Positions 7,682 to 17,870 of a stretch of DNA of 40,499 nucleotides are shown here, piece by piece; within the stretch, counting starts at the first letter, position 1; each line of letters starts with the position of its first letter. Below the pieces are notes generated by a model that saw nothing but the letters and a program-made list of their open reading frames with translations, did no database searches and was not told the DNA's origin. The position numbers and the translations under genes were made by a program. Source of the stretch: an uncultured Coriobacteriaceae bacterium (GTDB lineage Bacteria; Actinomycetota; Coriobacteriia; Coriobacteriales; Atopobiaceae); assembly GCA_902798915.1 (NCBI GenBank), contig CADBYM010000051.1:1-40499 (forward strand). The letters run 5' to 3'.

Positions 7682-8945
7682 TGAAGATCCCCCAAACGGT
7701 GTCGAGCCCTGCGATGAGTCGGTCGATGTCGGCCTTGTCGTTATAGAATGCCACGCTTGCCCGACAGGTGCTATGCCAGCCGAGATAGGTGAGCAGGGGT
7801 TGCGCACAGTGGTGCCCCGCGCGAATGCACACGTTGCTCATGTCCAGAATGGAGGCAACGTCATGCGGATGGATGCCCCTCACATCGAACGAGACGGCAC
7901 CGACGTGGCGATCGGGTTCGGAGGGACCGACGATTGTGATGTAGTCGCGCGACTGGAGCCGTTCGCAGAGGTACGCGGCCAACAGGCGCTCGCGCTCCTC
8001 AAGTGCGGCCATGCCGTGTGCCTCCAGGTAGGCGATTGCGGCGTCCGTGGCGTACGACCCCGCAGCATCTTGGGTGCCCGCCTCGAACTTCTGGGGCACG
8101 GGTGACCATATGGCGCCTGTCTCGGTGACAGAGTCGATCATCTCGCCGCCTACGAGGAACGGGGGCATGGCGTCGAGGAGCTCGGGCCTTCCCCACAGCA
8201 CACCGATGCCCATGGGGCCACCGAGCTTGTGCGCGGAGAACGCGAGGAAGTCGCAACCCAGCGAACGGACGTTTACCGTGACGTGTGGCACGGACTGTGC
8301 CCCGTCCACGATGCAGAGCGCACCGACCTCATGTGCACGGGCTACGATGGCGGCGACGTCGTTCTGCACGCCCAGAACGTTGGATACGTGCGTTACCGAG
8401 ACGATCTTTGCTCGTGGGCCGATCTTCTCCGTGAGCTCGGACTCGGGAATCGAGAAGTCCTCCGACGGGCGCAGGTACACGAGGTTCGCGCCGGTCGCGG
8501 AACACACCTGCTGCCAGGGAATCAGGTTTGAGTGATGTTCCATGATGGAGATGACCACGTCGTCGCCAGGTCCTAGCGCTGTGAGGCGCGGGAGCGTGTG
8601 AGCGAGTAGGTTGAGCGCCTCGCTCGCATTGCGCGTGAAGACGATGGCGTTGCCTTGGGGCGTGCCGTCATCGTCCGTTGCCCCGATGAAGCGCGCGATG
8701 CGCGTCCGGGCTTCGTCGATGCTGGCCGTGGCCTCGACAGAGAGGCGGTACAGGCCGCGCAGAGGATTGGCGTTCATCGTCTCGTAGAAGTGCCGCTCGG
8801 CGTCGAGGACGGCAGCCGGCCGCTGGGCTGTGGCCGCGCTGTCCAGGAAGGCGAGCTGGGGGTTCTGTGCGAGCAGGGGAAAGTCCTGCTTGTAGGGACT
8901 CTGCTCGATGGTGGCGAGCTGTGCGGCGCTGAGGATGGATGCCAT
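7668..8945 (-). CDS. sufS: SufS cysteine desulfurase
   Basis: This 425-residue PLP-dependent group II desulfurase removes sulfur from L-cysteine, giving alanine and a persulfide for Fe-S cluster building. The PLP lysine is K240 in AFSAHKLGGPMG, the cofactor-binding histidine lies in MEHHSN, and the aspartate in VDGAQS. The catalytic cysteine C380 is in IRAGHHCAQPL. Length is close to the usual 405-415 residues. The ATG at 8945 has GGAGGAGG upstream, inside the sufD end, and lies 2 nt after the sufD stop. Its end overlaps the start of sufU, its normal partner. Confidence 0.96.
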   Translation of the reverse strand: MASILSAAQLATIEQSPYKQDFPLLAQNPQLAFLDSAATAQRPAAVLDAERHFYETMNANPLRGLYRLSVEATASIDEARTRIARFIGATDDDGTPQGNAIVFTRNASEALNLLAHTLPRLTALGPGDDVVISIMEHHSNLIPWQQVCSATGANLVYLRPSEDFSIPESELTEKIGPRAKIVSVTHVSNVLGVQNDVAAIVARAHEVGALCIVDGAQSVPHVTVNVRSLGCDFLAFSAHKLGGPMGIGVLWGRPELLDAMPPFLVGGEMIDSVTETGAIWSPVPQKFEAGTQDAAGSYATDAAIAYLEAHGMAALEERERLLAAYLCERLQSRDYITIVGPSEPDRHVGAVSFDVRGIHPHDVASILDMSNVCIRAGHHCAQPLLTYLGWHSTCRASVAFYNDKADIDRLIAGLDTVWGIFNGCN

Positions 8946-8947
8946 GG

Positions 8948-10054
8948 CTAGACCTCCTCCGCGTCCCTGAGTCCGAGCCCGTCCACGAGGTCGTTGGCGA
9001 CCTCGGAGCCAAGAACGTCCGTGGCGCGTGCGAGCACGGCCGCGCGTGTTTGGGGCGTCGGTGCGCAGATGAGCGCCTCGTCGAAAAGTGCGCGCACGTA
9101 CAGCCCCTCGGCCTCCTGCATCGAGAGGCCGCGGTCGCGCAGGTACTGGATCTGTTCGGGCCCCACCGACCCGATGGAGGCGCCGTGGTTGCCGGCCACG
9201 TCGTCCTCGTCACAAAGGATGACGGGCATGGTCTTGTTGGTGACGTCGTCGGAGAGTATGAGCACGTTCTCCAGCTCGGCGCCCTCCGAACCCGAGGAGC
9301 CGTGCACGAGGTCGATGGTGGCGCGCAGTGACTTCTTCGCGTGACCGTCGAGTACGCCGGACTCGCGCACGTCGCAGTGCGTGTTGCGTCCGCGCTGGCG
9401 CACCACGTGGTTGATGTCGAGAATGTCCTGCTCGCGGCCGAGGTAGCGACACGTCAGGTCGAGCCGCGCGCGGTTGCCGTCGAGCGCGACGGCAAGTCCT
9501 GCCGCTGTGGTGCCCGCGCCGAGGAAGAACTGCCGCACGTCGATGCGCGCGTCCTCGTCGGCGACGATGCCCACGGAGTCAAGGCGCTGATCGGATCCGC
9601 CGCATACGAACTCGAGCAGGTGCACGCGCGCCCCGCGCTCTGCGATGACGCGCACAAGCGCTGCGGTCGTGTCCTGGACAGGGCCATCGGGCTGGGTGCA
9701 GATGACGATGGTTGCCTCGGCGCCAGCGCGAACCATCACGCCGGTGTCCTCCTGCGCCGCGATGGGCTCCTTGCGCTTCTCGCCGGCCTTGACCTCAACG
9801 TAGTGCGCGTCCTTCGCCTGTGATTCCGCCCATGCGGTGACGGTCGGGCCCATGCCGCACTCCACGCCCTCGAAGAGACGCGGGAGTGCAAAGAACACGT
9901 CGCCCTTGCGCGAGTGCACAGGCACGGTGAGGGTGATGTCGTTGGCCCGCAGGTAGTTCCATGTCTGAGCGGGCGGGGTGTTGACGCGCTCGAGCGTCAC
10001 GTGGCCCGCTGTGGGTCGAGCGTCCTGCCGAGCGTCGAGCGTCGACTCTGCCAT
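8948..10054 (-). CDS. sufD: SufD, subunit of the SufBCD scaffold complex
   Basis: The 368-residue protein belongs to the SufB/SufD beta-helix family. It has an N-terminal helical part, a long beta-helix domain (about residues 100-310) and a C-terminal helical segment (SIGSVGPEQIQYLRDRGLS). That last motif, with the preceding NHGASIG, is the conserved SufD end. It pairs with SufB, and the heterodimer binds two SufC ATPases. Its start overlaps the sufB stop by one base (TAATG), so the genes are translationally coupled. The N-terminal region is shorter than in E. coli SufD, as in many Gram-positive relatives. Confidence 0.94.
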   Translation of the reverse strand: MAESTLDARQDARPTAGHVTLERVNTPPAQTWNYLRANDITLTVPVHSRKGDVFFALPRLFEGVECGMGPTVTAWAESQAKDAHYVEVKAGEKRKEPIAAQEDTGVMVRAGAEATIVICTQPDGPVQDTTAALVRVIAERGARVHLLEFVCGGSDQRLDSVGIVADEDARIDVRQFFLGAGTTAAGLAVALDGNRARLDLTCRYLGREQDILDINHVVRQRGRNTHCDVRESGVLDGHAKKSLRATIDLVHGSSGSEGAELENVLILSDDVTNKTMPVILCDEDDVAGNHGASIGSVGPEQIQYLRDRGLSMQEAEGLYVRALFDEALICAPTPQTRAAVLARATDVLGSEVANDLVDGLGLRDAEEV

Positions 10055-11478
10055 TAGCCTATCGCCCCTTCCATCTCGAGCTTGATGAGGTTGTTCATCT
10101 CTACGGCGTACTCTAGGGGCAGCTCCTTGCTCACGGGGTTGGCGAAGCCGCCCACCACCATGGTGCGGGCCTCGGCCTCCGTGCAGCCACGGCTCATGAG
10201 GTAGAGCACCGTGTCGTCGGAAATGCGGCCGATGGTGGCCTCGTGGCCTACGCTTGCCGTGGCGTTGCGCACGTCCATGGCGGGAATCGTGTCGGAGCGA
10301 CTGATGTCGTCGAGCATGAGCGACTGGCAGCTCACCGTGGCGCGCGCACCCTCGGCGCGACGGCCAATTACCACGGAGCTGCGGAAGGTGTTGCAGCCGC
10401 CGTCCTTGGAGATGGACTTGGTGTCCATGCTCGCCGTGGTGTGTGGTCCGTTGAGAATCACCTTGCAGCCGGTGTCCAGATCCTGCGTGGCGCCTGCGAA
10501 GGTGATGCCGCTGAACTCGCAGCTAGAGCGCGCGCCTTGGAGGATGGTGGTCGGGTAGAGGTAGCTCACGTGGCTGCCGAACGACCCCGAGACCCACTCC
10601 ATCTTTGCGTCTGCGCCCACGCGGGCACGCTTGGTGTTGAGGTTGTACATGTTCTTGGACCAGTTCTCGATGGTGGAGTAGCGCAGGCGCGCGCCGTCCT
10701 TCACAAAGAGCTCAACCGCACCGGCGTGCAGGTTGGCCTCGTAGTACTTGGGCGCCGAGCAGCCTTCGATGAAGTGCAGGTCCGCTCCCTCCTCGACGAT
10801 AATGAGGGTGTGTTCGAACTGGCCGGCCCCTTCGGCGTTGAGGCGGAAGTAGCTCTGCAGCGGGTACTCCACCGTGACGCCGGCCGGCACGTAGACGAAC
10901 GAGCCGCCAGACCACACCGCGTAGTGCAGCGCGGCGAACTTGTGGTCCGCGGGCGGGATGAGCGTGCCAAAGTACTCATGCACCACCGGCTCCCACTGGG
11001 GGTCGTGCAGGGCGTCCTCGATGGTGGTGTACACCACGCCGTCCTTGGCGACCTCCTCGCGCATGTTGTGATACACGATCTCGGAGTCGTACTGGGCGCC
11101 TACGCCTGCGAGGCTCTCGCGTTCTGCCTCGGGGATGCCCAGGCGCTCGAAGGTGTTCTTGATGTCGTCGGGCACGTCTTCCCAGCTCTTGGCCTGCTTG
11201 GTGCGCGGGCTCACGTAGGTGGAAATGTGGTCCATGTCGAGCCCGGCGATGGAGGGGCCCCAGTTAGGCGCCATTTCCTTGGCATGGTAGGTGTCGAGCG
11301 CGGCAAGGCGCATCTCGAGCATCCACTGCGGCTCGTCCTTCTTCTCGCTGATGGCGCGCACGATGTCGGGGGTCAGGCCGTCCTCGTAGCGCTCGTAGCC
11401 CTCCTCCGAGTAGGTGAAGTCGTAGAGCGAGCGATCGACGTCGGCGACCTGCGTGCGCTTCTCGGTCCTCTCGCTCAC
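10054..11478 (-). CDS. sufB: SufB, Fe-S cluster scaffold subunit
   Basis: The 474-residue product shows the SufB hallmarks: APNWGPSIAGLDMDHIS, YDSEIVYHN, PLQSYFRLNAE, FIEGCSAPKYYEANLH, ENWSKNMYNLNTKR, the cysteine in GARSSCEFSGITFAG, and the C-terminal RGCTEAEARTMVVGGF. It receives sulfur from SufU/SufS and assembles clusters with SufC and SufD. The start codon is GTG (11476-11478), overlapping the sufC stop as GTGA, so it is read by coupled translation. Length is typical of the family. Confidence 0.96.
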   Translation of the reverse strand: MSERTEKRTQVADVDRSLYDFTYSEEGYERYEDGLTPDIVRAISEKKDEPQWMLEMRLAALDTYHAKEMAPNWGPSIAGLDMDHISTYVSPRTKQAKSWEDVPDDIKNTFERLGIPEAERESLAGVGAQYDSEIVYHNMREEVAKDGVVYTTIEDALHDPQWEPVVHEYFGTLIPPADHKFAALHYAVWSGGSFVYVPAGVTVEYPLQSYFRLNAEGAGQFEHTLIIVEEGADLHFIEGCSAPKYYEANLHAGAVELFVKDGARLRYSTIENWSKNMYNLNTKRARVGADAKMEWVSGSFGSHVSYLYPTTILQGARSSCEFSGITFAGATQDLDTGCKVILNGPHTTASMDTKSISKDGGCNTFRSSVVIGRRAEGARATVSCQSLMLDDISRSDTIPAMDVRNATASVGHEATIGRISDDTVLYLMSRGCTEAEARTMVVGGFANPVSKELPLEYAVEMNNLIKLEMEGAIG

Positions 11479-12248
11479 GCGCGCTCACCGCCCGCGACCG
11501 CAGACGCCTTCTCGAACTGCTCGAAGCCGTGTTCGTCGATGCTGTCGATGAGGCTTGCCGGTCCCTCGGCCACGAGGTGGCCCTGCACCATGACGTGCGT
11601 GCGATCCACCTTGAGTCGCTCGAGGATGCGCGTGTTGTGGGTGATGACGAGTAGGGCGCCGTCGCAGTCGGCGCGATAGGTCTCGATGCCACGACTCACC
11701 ACGCTGAGGGCGTCCACGTCGAGGCCGGAGTCCGTCTCGTCGAGAATGGCCAGCTTGGGGCGCAGGAGGAGGAGCTGCAGCATCTCGATCTTCTTCTTCT
11801 CGCCACCCGAGAAGCCCACGTTGAGCTCGCGGGTGAGGAAGGAGCTGCCCATGTCGAGCTGATCGGCGATTTCGCCCACGCGAGCGCGGAACTTGCGAGC
11901 CGTCATCTTGAGCTCGGGGCGCTTCTGCGTGATGGTGCGCAGGTATGAGTAGAGGGGCACGCCGGGCACCTCCACCGGCGCCTGATAGCTTAAGAAGATG
12001 CCGGCGAGGGAGCGCTTGTCCGCGGCGTCCTCGGTGACGTCCTTGCCGTCGAACTCGATGGTGCCCGAGGACACCTGGTACGCGGGATCGCCCATGATGA
12101 CGTGGCCGAGCGTGGACTTGCCTGCGCCGTTAGGCCCCATGAGCACGTGCGTCTCTCCAGCGCCGACGGCGAGGCTGACGTCGTGCAGGATGGGTTTGTC
12201 CTCGGTTCCGGCCGAGAGTCCGCTCACGCGGAGGAGCTGGTTGGACAT
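11475..12248 (-). CDS. sufC: SufC, ABC-type ATPase of the Fe-S assembly complex
   Basis: This 257-residue soluble ABC ATPase powers cluster assembly on SufBD. The Walker A is GPNGAGKST, the Q-loop lies in LSYQAPVEVPG, the signature is FSGGEKKKIE, and the Walker B plus D-loop is LAILDETDSGLD, with the switch histidine in LVITHNTR. ATG at 12248 is used because the protein then begins MSNQLLRVSGL and GGGAGAG lies about 6 nt upstream; the open frame to 12308 adds 20 unlikely residues. It is the first gene of the operon and lies 54 nt downstream of the palindromic operator. Confidence 0.96.
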   Translation of the reverse strand: MSNQLLRVSGLSAGTEDKPILHDVSLAVGAGETHVLMGPNGAGKSTLGHVIMGDPAYQVSSGTIEFDGKDVTEDAADKRSLAGIFLSYQAPVEVPGVPLYSYLRTITQKRPELKMTARKFRARVGEIADQLDMGSSFLTRELNVGFSGGEKKKIEMLQLLLLRPKLAILDETDSGLDVDALSVVSRGIETYRADCDGALLVITHNTRILERLKVDRTHVMVQGHLVAEGPASLIDSIDEHGFEQFEKASAVAGGERA

Positions 12249-12301
12249 GGCATCTCTCCCTATGGTTGAGCCGCGTGCGCGGCATGCTGTGCTTGTCACC
12301 C

Positions 12302-12334
12302 AATTCATAGTAATTACTAGGAATTAAAAAGCAA
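12302..12334 (-). promoter_or_regulatory. suf operon promoter with palindromic operator
   Basis: On the reverse strand TTGCTT (12329-12334) and TACTAT (12307-12312) are 16 nt apart and form a plausible sigma-70 promoter for sufC. A 24-nt palindrome at 12302-12325 with a single mismatched pair and a perfect 12-nt core, TAGTAATTACTA (12308-12319), covers the -10 and much of the spacer. This is the placement expected of a repressor site, and the Rrf2 gene at the operon end is the obvious candidate to bind it. Confidence 0.65.
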
Positions 12335-12462
12335 GACCCAATCACAGCTATGGAGAAAGCCTGTGTGCTGTGGGGCTACATGAATGTTCACTTCCGCTTG
12401 TCTCGACGTCATAGAGCTGCCCGAACGGTACCGTAAGGGTTTGCGTTGCCTTCTGCCGATGA

Positions 12463-13992
<1,530 letters not shown>

Positions 13993-14005
13993 CCGCCACG
14001 CGAGG

Positions 14006-14043
14006 CGTCCATGGGACCGCTTCCGGGTGGCCTGCCATGGACG
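14006..14043 (+). terminator. Hairpin after the beta-glucosidase gene
   Basis: CGTCCATGG (14006-14014) and CCATGGACG (14035-14043) form a perfect 9-bp stem 13 nt after the GH1 stop. No T-tract follows; instead TATAAT appears at 14052-14057 and may be the -10 for the next gene. Confidence 0.4.
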
Positions 14044-14089
14044 TCACGGCTTATAATGCAGAGTTGAGAGCTCGCGACGGGAGGTTCGC

Positions 14090-15343
14090 ATGTCACGTAT
14101 AGACGGTAGGACGAGCGGTTCGGTGAAGGTGTGTTCCGAATGCGGGGCGGCGAACCACTTTGACTCGCGCTTCTGCGTGGCATGCGGGCGTCCCTTGGGT
14201 AGCGGGACGGGCACGCCTCCGGCTGCGGAGCCAACCAGACGTACGCCGCCGATTTACGCCGGCCCCACAAGAAACAGGGCGCGCGATGCGATTGCTGCCG
14301 TTGCAGCGATCGCGGTCGCTGGCATCATTGTGTTGGTCGTTGTGGGAGGATTACAGCGATCTAACACGCAGGGCAAGACGCCTGTCGGTGGGGATTTGTC
14401 TGACGCGAAGGAGACGCCCGTCGTGACGGAGGAGGCAGCTGTCGTGACGGAGGAGACGCCCGTCGTGACGGTGGAGTTTCTCGGCTCCGGTGCGGATTCC
14501 GGCTCCATGAAGCCAGTTGAGGCCGAGAAGGGTGAGGAGGTCGTGCTTCCCAAGTGCAAGTTCAAGCGGGAGGGTTACAAGTTCGACGCTTGGACAGACG
14601 GCACGGGAAACGAATACGAACCAGGGGACTCGCTGAAGGTGAGTCGCGACACGACCCTCAGCGCGAAGTGGGTTTCTGCCGAGAAGAAGAAAAAGAACGC
14701 GGAATCGAACACGGATGCGAACGCGAGCGCGCAGAACACCCAGTCGCAGAACAACCAGTCCCAACAAACACAGCCAGAGACTACCGCTCCGACCGTGGTG
14801 AGGGAGGTGGTCGTGCCCCATGAGGTCGTTGTGCCCCATGAGGTTATCGTGCCGCGGGAGGTTGCCGTGCCACAAGAGGTTGCCGTGCCGCAAGAGGTTG
14901 TTGTGCCGGAGGCAACGCCCGCCTCAACGTTCCCGCGCAAGTGGAGCGGAACCTATGTGGGTACGTCTTCCCTCGAGGGTGGTGACGGCCACATAAACAG
15001 GGCAGTGGCGTTCAACTTCACTACGGTTACCGAGACGGGGTATCTGGAAGGCGTCTGCTATGTGGGTTCCGACGAATCCGGCCCGGGCGAGACGTACGGT
15101 ACCTGTTATGTCAGCGGTAACGTGGACTGGAGCAACAACACGGTCACGTTCCGTGGCACGAGCTGGATTGACCAAGGTGGCCTTGGGGAGCTCCGTGAGT
15201 ATAGTGGTGGGGTCGACTTGGCTTACGCGACCATGAGTGGGTCTGCGTGGGACGTCGGCACCGGTGATTACGAGACGCCGTGGAACGTGCACGCGGTTGA
15301 CCAGATCTACATCTGGCAGAACGGATCCCAAACGGTTGTGTAA
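14090..15343 (+). CDS. Zinc-ribbon, single-helix membrane protein with InlB-type repeat and hexapeptide repeats
   Basis: The 417-residue product starts at ATG 14090 with GGGAGG about 6 nt upstream. An N-terminal zinc ribbon (C15, C18, C29, C32) is followed by one membrane helix at about residues 66-88. Next come a Thr/Glu/Val-rich repeat (TPVVTEE units), one Listeria-Bacteroides (InlB B) beta-grasp repeat with GYKFDAWTDG, and a charged/Asn-Gln-rich linker. Six tandem hexapeptides of the form EVVVPH follow at about residues 239-274, then a roughly 135-residue C-terminal domain I do not recognise (RKWSGTYVGTSS onward). The ribbon should be cytosolic and the rest outside. This resembles sensor-type membrane proteins that couple an extracellular domain to a cytosolic ribbon; the function is unknown. 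Confidence 0.86.
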   Translation: MSRIDGRTSGSVKVCSECGAANHFDSRFCVACGRPLGSGTGTPPAAEPTRRTPPIYAGPTRNRARDAIAAVAAIAVAGIIVLVVVGGLQRSNTQGKTPVGGDLSDAKETPVVTEEAAVVTEETPVVTVEFLGSGADSGSMKPVEAEKGEEVVLPKCKFKREGYKFDAWTDGTGNEYEPGDSLKVSRDTTLSAKWVSAEKKKKNAESNTDANASAQNTQSQNNQSQQTQPETTAPTVVREVVVPHEVVVPHEVIVPREVAVPQEVAVPQEVVVPEATPASTFPRKWSGTYVGTSSLEGGDGHINRAVAFNFTTVTETGYLEGVCYVGSDESGPGETYGTCYVSGNVDWSNNTVTFRGTSWIDQGGLGELREYSGGVDLAYATMSGSAWDVGTGDYETPWNVHAVDQIYIWQNGSQTVV

Positions 15344-15391
15344 CGGGGCTGGGGGACTGTCGCGCAAGGGACCGCTTTCCCCCAAGATGCC

Positions 15392-16181
15392 TCATCGTAT
15401 GGTGGCGAGGTAGTGCGCGAGGCCGTCTTCCGTTACGGGGCCGCACACCTCGTCAGCGGCCTCCTTGAGCTCGTCGCAGGCATTGCCCATCGCGATGCCG
15501 TGTCCTGCGTAGCGAATCATCTCGACGTCGTTGACGCCGTCGCCGAAGGCGTGGCTCTCCTCGACGTCGATGCCATAGTGCTCAAGCACCGCTCGCATGC
15601 CCACTGCCTTGCTGATGGTGGGGGAGTAGATCTCGAAGGCGTTGTAGGTGCCGTCGTTGTCGAGGTGTGCGGTGAAGCCTGACCGACCTGACACGGCCGT
15701 GCTCACGCGCTCATAGTTGGTTGAGGCGGTGTGCGTCTCGAGTTTGATGGTGTGTCCGAGCACCTCGTCCTTGTCGAAGTCGAAAGTGAATATGTCCGGT
15801 TGCCCGAAGTCCGAGAAGAATCGCTGGATGAGCGTGAAGCGACGGTCTAGATAAATGGTGTGTCGTTTGCAGCATGTACTCCATGCCCAGCTGTTCAAAG
15901 AGCTCCACGTAATTGCGGGCGAGTTGGGTGTTCATGAGGTCGGTATGAAGTGTTGCGCCGCCGGCCTCCGCGTGGGCACCGTTGCACATTATGTAGGCGT
16001 CAAAGAGGGGAAGGCGCAGGTCCGCGCCTATCATCGCGTATGGTCTCCCGCTGCAGATGACGAGCTTGTGACCTGCGCTATGAAGGCGTTCCAGTTGGGT
16101 AGTGACGGTGTTGGGAATGGTCCGAAGGCCACTCATTCCATCGATGAGGGTGCCGTCTATGTCAAAGAAGAACGCTTTCAT
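15392..16181 (-). pseudogene. Cof-type HAD-IIB phosphatase, frameshifted
   Basis: Two reverse-strand frames together encode one roughly 263-residue Cof-like sugar-phosphate or nucleotide phosphatase. The first (starting at 16181) has motif I FFDIDGTLID and motif II VICSGRPYAM. The second carries the lysine in SPTISKAVGM and motif IV FGDGVNDVEMI. The first frame stays convincing to EYMLQTT and the second resumes at TIYLDRRF, so the shift lies near 15850-15862 in the repeat ACGACACACC. Gain of one base, or loss of one AC unit, would explain it. No programmed-shift signal is evident, so I treat the gene as broken or as a sequencing error. All catalytic motifs are otherwise intact, which suggests a recent event. 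Confidence 0.8.
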
Positions 16182-16269
16182 CGCACCTGCCTACCCGGCG
16201 AACTATTCGATGGCCTTGACGAAGACGCTTCCGCGAGATAGGGCGCTGGTCCTCCTCGGGCCTGGCTCC

Positions 16270-17538
16270 TTACATCGCTATATCCACGCGCCCTTCGAGC
16301 GCACGGGCGAGGGCCGACTCGACGTCTTCGTCTTGCTGCAGGGGTGTCTCTAGATACAGTGCGTTGCCATCCACATCGCACCACGCGCGCAGCTCGCGAG
16401 AGGTGCTCTGACCCTGCTCGCCCATGTCGAAGGTAGCGGTGATGACGCGCGCATTGACGGTAAGCCCGTCCACCTCGTGCTGCTCGACGTCAGACGCATC
16501 GACCTCGACGTAGCCATACGCGGCATCGTACTTGTCCGTTGAGGCGGTAGTCTCGGGCATTGCCTCAAGGCCGCCCTCAGGTGCGAAGTCAATGGTGAGG
16601 TTGGTGTACCCTACGCCCTCCTCCGACTTCGAGAGCGCCACTGAGTTGCGGGTATAGGACATGAGCGTTGCGCCATTGCGCTTGACGACAGCCTGCTTGG
16701 ATCCGTCTGCGCTCAAGATCGTGAGGTCGGACTTATACGATGCCGCCTTTACATCTTCGGATGTGCCCTCGACGAATTCAAGCGCGGCGTACGCATCCGA
16801 GAGGAGCTGTTCTGCGTCAATTGCGTCGTCCGAATCGCTGTTTACCTCGCAGGTTATGCTGGCGGCAAATGCGCATGCCTCGCCGCGTGACTCCCAGGCA
16901 TGTATCGAGACGAACTTGTGCGATTGGGAGAGCTCCTCTGCCTGGGCCTCGAGGTCCTTGATGCCGAGCGCGATTTCGTATGCCGCATCGTCGTTGACCA
17001 CATATGCGATGTCGTGACCGGCGATGCTCGTGTGCGATACGTCAACGCCCTCACCAAAGAAGCCTTCCTCGGTTGAACGCGACCATGCTGCGCCGAGCGT
17101 CTCGGACCCCGCTTCGTTGATGTACTCGAAGCGGTAGCTCATCTTGCCCCAGTCCGTGGCGATGTTGTTGTACGTGATGCTGTTGCGGTCCCAGCCGATG
17201 GATTCTGCCATGTTCCACGTCTCCGGCTGGCGGATGACGCAGATCTCCTGGAGCCCATAAGCCTCACCCTGCGTCTGGTCCACCGTGGCGTCGCTCACTA
17301 TATATTTGTCGCCCTCGAAGGTGGCGAGTTGTGTGCCTGTTTGCGTCACGTCGATGCGCCCGCCGGCGTCGGGGGCCTCGGTTTCGCGCGGAACGACCTC
17401 AGTAGTCTGGACTTCCGTGACTTCCGGCTCGTCGGTCGTAGTGGTCTCTGCGGCTTCGGGTTGGCTGCAGTTGGCAAGAGTCATGGCTAAAGAGAGTGCG
17501 AGCAGCGTGCTGCCGAGGCGCCTTGTTGCGTTTGTCAT
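16270..17538 (-). CDS. Predicted secreted lipoprotein
   Basis: The 422-residue product starts at ATG 17538 with AAAGGAG 7 nt upstream. Positively charged residues (TRRLGS) and a hydrophobic stretch lead to the lipobox LANC, giving a lipidated C24 after cleavage by signal peptidase II. A Thr/Glu-rich linker (TTTTDEPEVTEVQTTEVVP) of about 45 residues follows. The mature domain contains several aromatic-rich beta-type segments and no motif I recognise. The protein should be anchored to the outer face of the membrane. It is followed closely by the broken HAD gene but is not obviously in an operon with it. Confidence 0.85.
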   Translation of the reverse strand: MTNATRRLGSTLLALSLAMTLANCSQPEAAETTTTDEPEVTEVQTTEVVPRETEAPDAGGRIDVTQTGTQLATFEGDKYIVSDATVDQTQGEAYGLQEICVIRQPETWNMAESIGWDRNSITYNNIATDWGKMSYRFEYINEAGSETLGAAWSRSTEEGFFGEGVDVSHTSIAGHDIAYVVNDDAAYEIALGIKDLEAQAEELSQSHKFVSIHAWESRGEACAFAASITCEVNSDSDDAIDAEQLLSDAYAALEFVEGTSEDVKAASYKSDLTILSADGSKQAVVKRNGATLMSYTRNSVALSKSEEGVGYTNLTIDFAPEGGLEAMPETTASTDKYDAAYGYVEVDASDVEQHEVDGLTVNARVITATFDMGEQGQSTSRELRAWCDVDGNALYLETPLQQDEDVESALARALEGRVDIAM

Positions 17539-17707
17539 CGTTTGGCTCCTTTGTCTGTTGCCTTCGCGGGCGGGAACGTGCTTCTGGCACATGGTAGCAT
17601 TCGCGCGCGTTTCGACGACAGGCGTGTGGATCGTTCACGCCGCGTACAAGAAGCGCGCGGAGCCGTACGCTCCGAGAAGCTGAAGGCGTGGTATCCCGTC
17701 GGCTGGG

Positions 17708-17870
17708 AAAAGTGTACAATAGATTTTGAAGCCATTATAAAACACCAGTTGGCATTGAGCTTAAAGCAATCCAATGCGCACTCGATAAAATAGCGACTGT
17801 ACATTGGATTGCTTTAAGGAGAACGCCAACTGGTGTTTTGCCGCAGATTCAAAATCTATTGCGCACTTTT
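17708..17870. repeat. Giant segmented inverted repeat (about 163 nt)
   Basis: Two arms of 69 nt face each other across a 25-nt loop (17777-17801). From the loop outward the stems are perfect: 16 bp (17761-17776/17802-17817), 15 bp (17739-17753/17825-17839) and 13 bp (17718-17730/17848-17860), then a 7-bp outer stem after a 2-nt mismatch. They are separated by equal-sized unpaired segments of 7 and 8 nt on each side. Seen another way, the arms are two copies of one sequence in which only short blocks have diverged. It lies between the lipoprotein promoter region and the surface protein, and no recombinase or reverse transcriptase is nearby. It could be a mobile palindromic element or a structured RNA. 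Confidence 0.8.

Noticed and set aside
10243..11679. Open frame of 478 codons on the forward strand
   Set aside because: It runs antisense to sufB and sufC, which have all family motifs. Its composition is the Val/His/Gly/Arg-rich pattern typical of antisense frames in GC-rich genes.
17708..17870. Retron msr-msd RNA
   Set aside because: The fold is suggestive, but no reverse transcriptase gene lies within the window.
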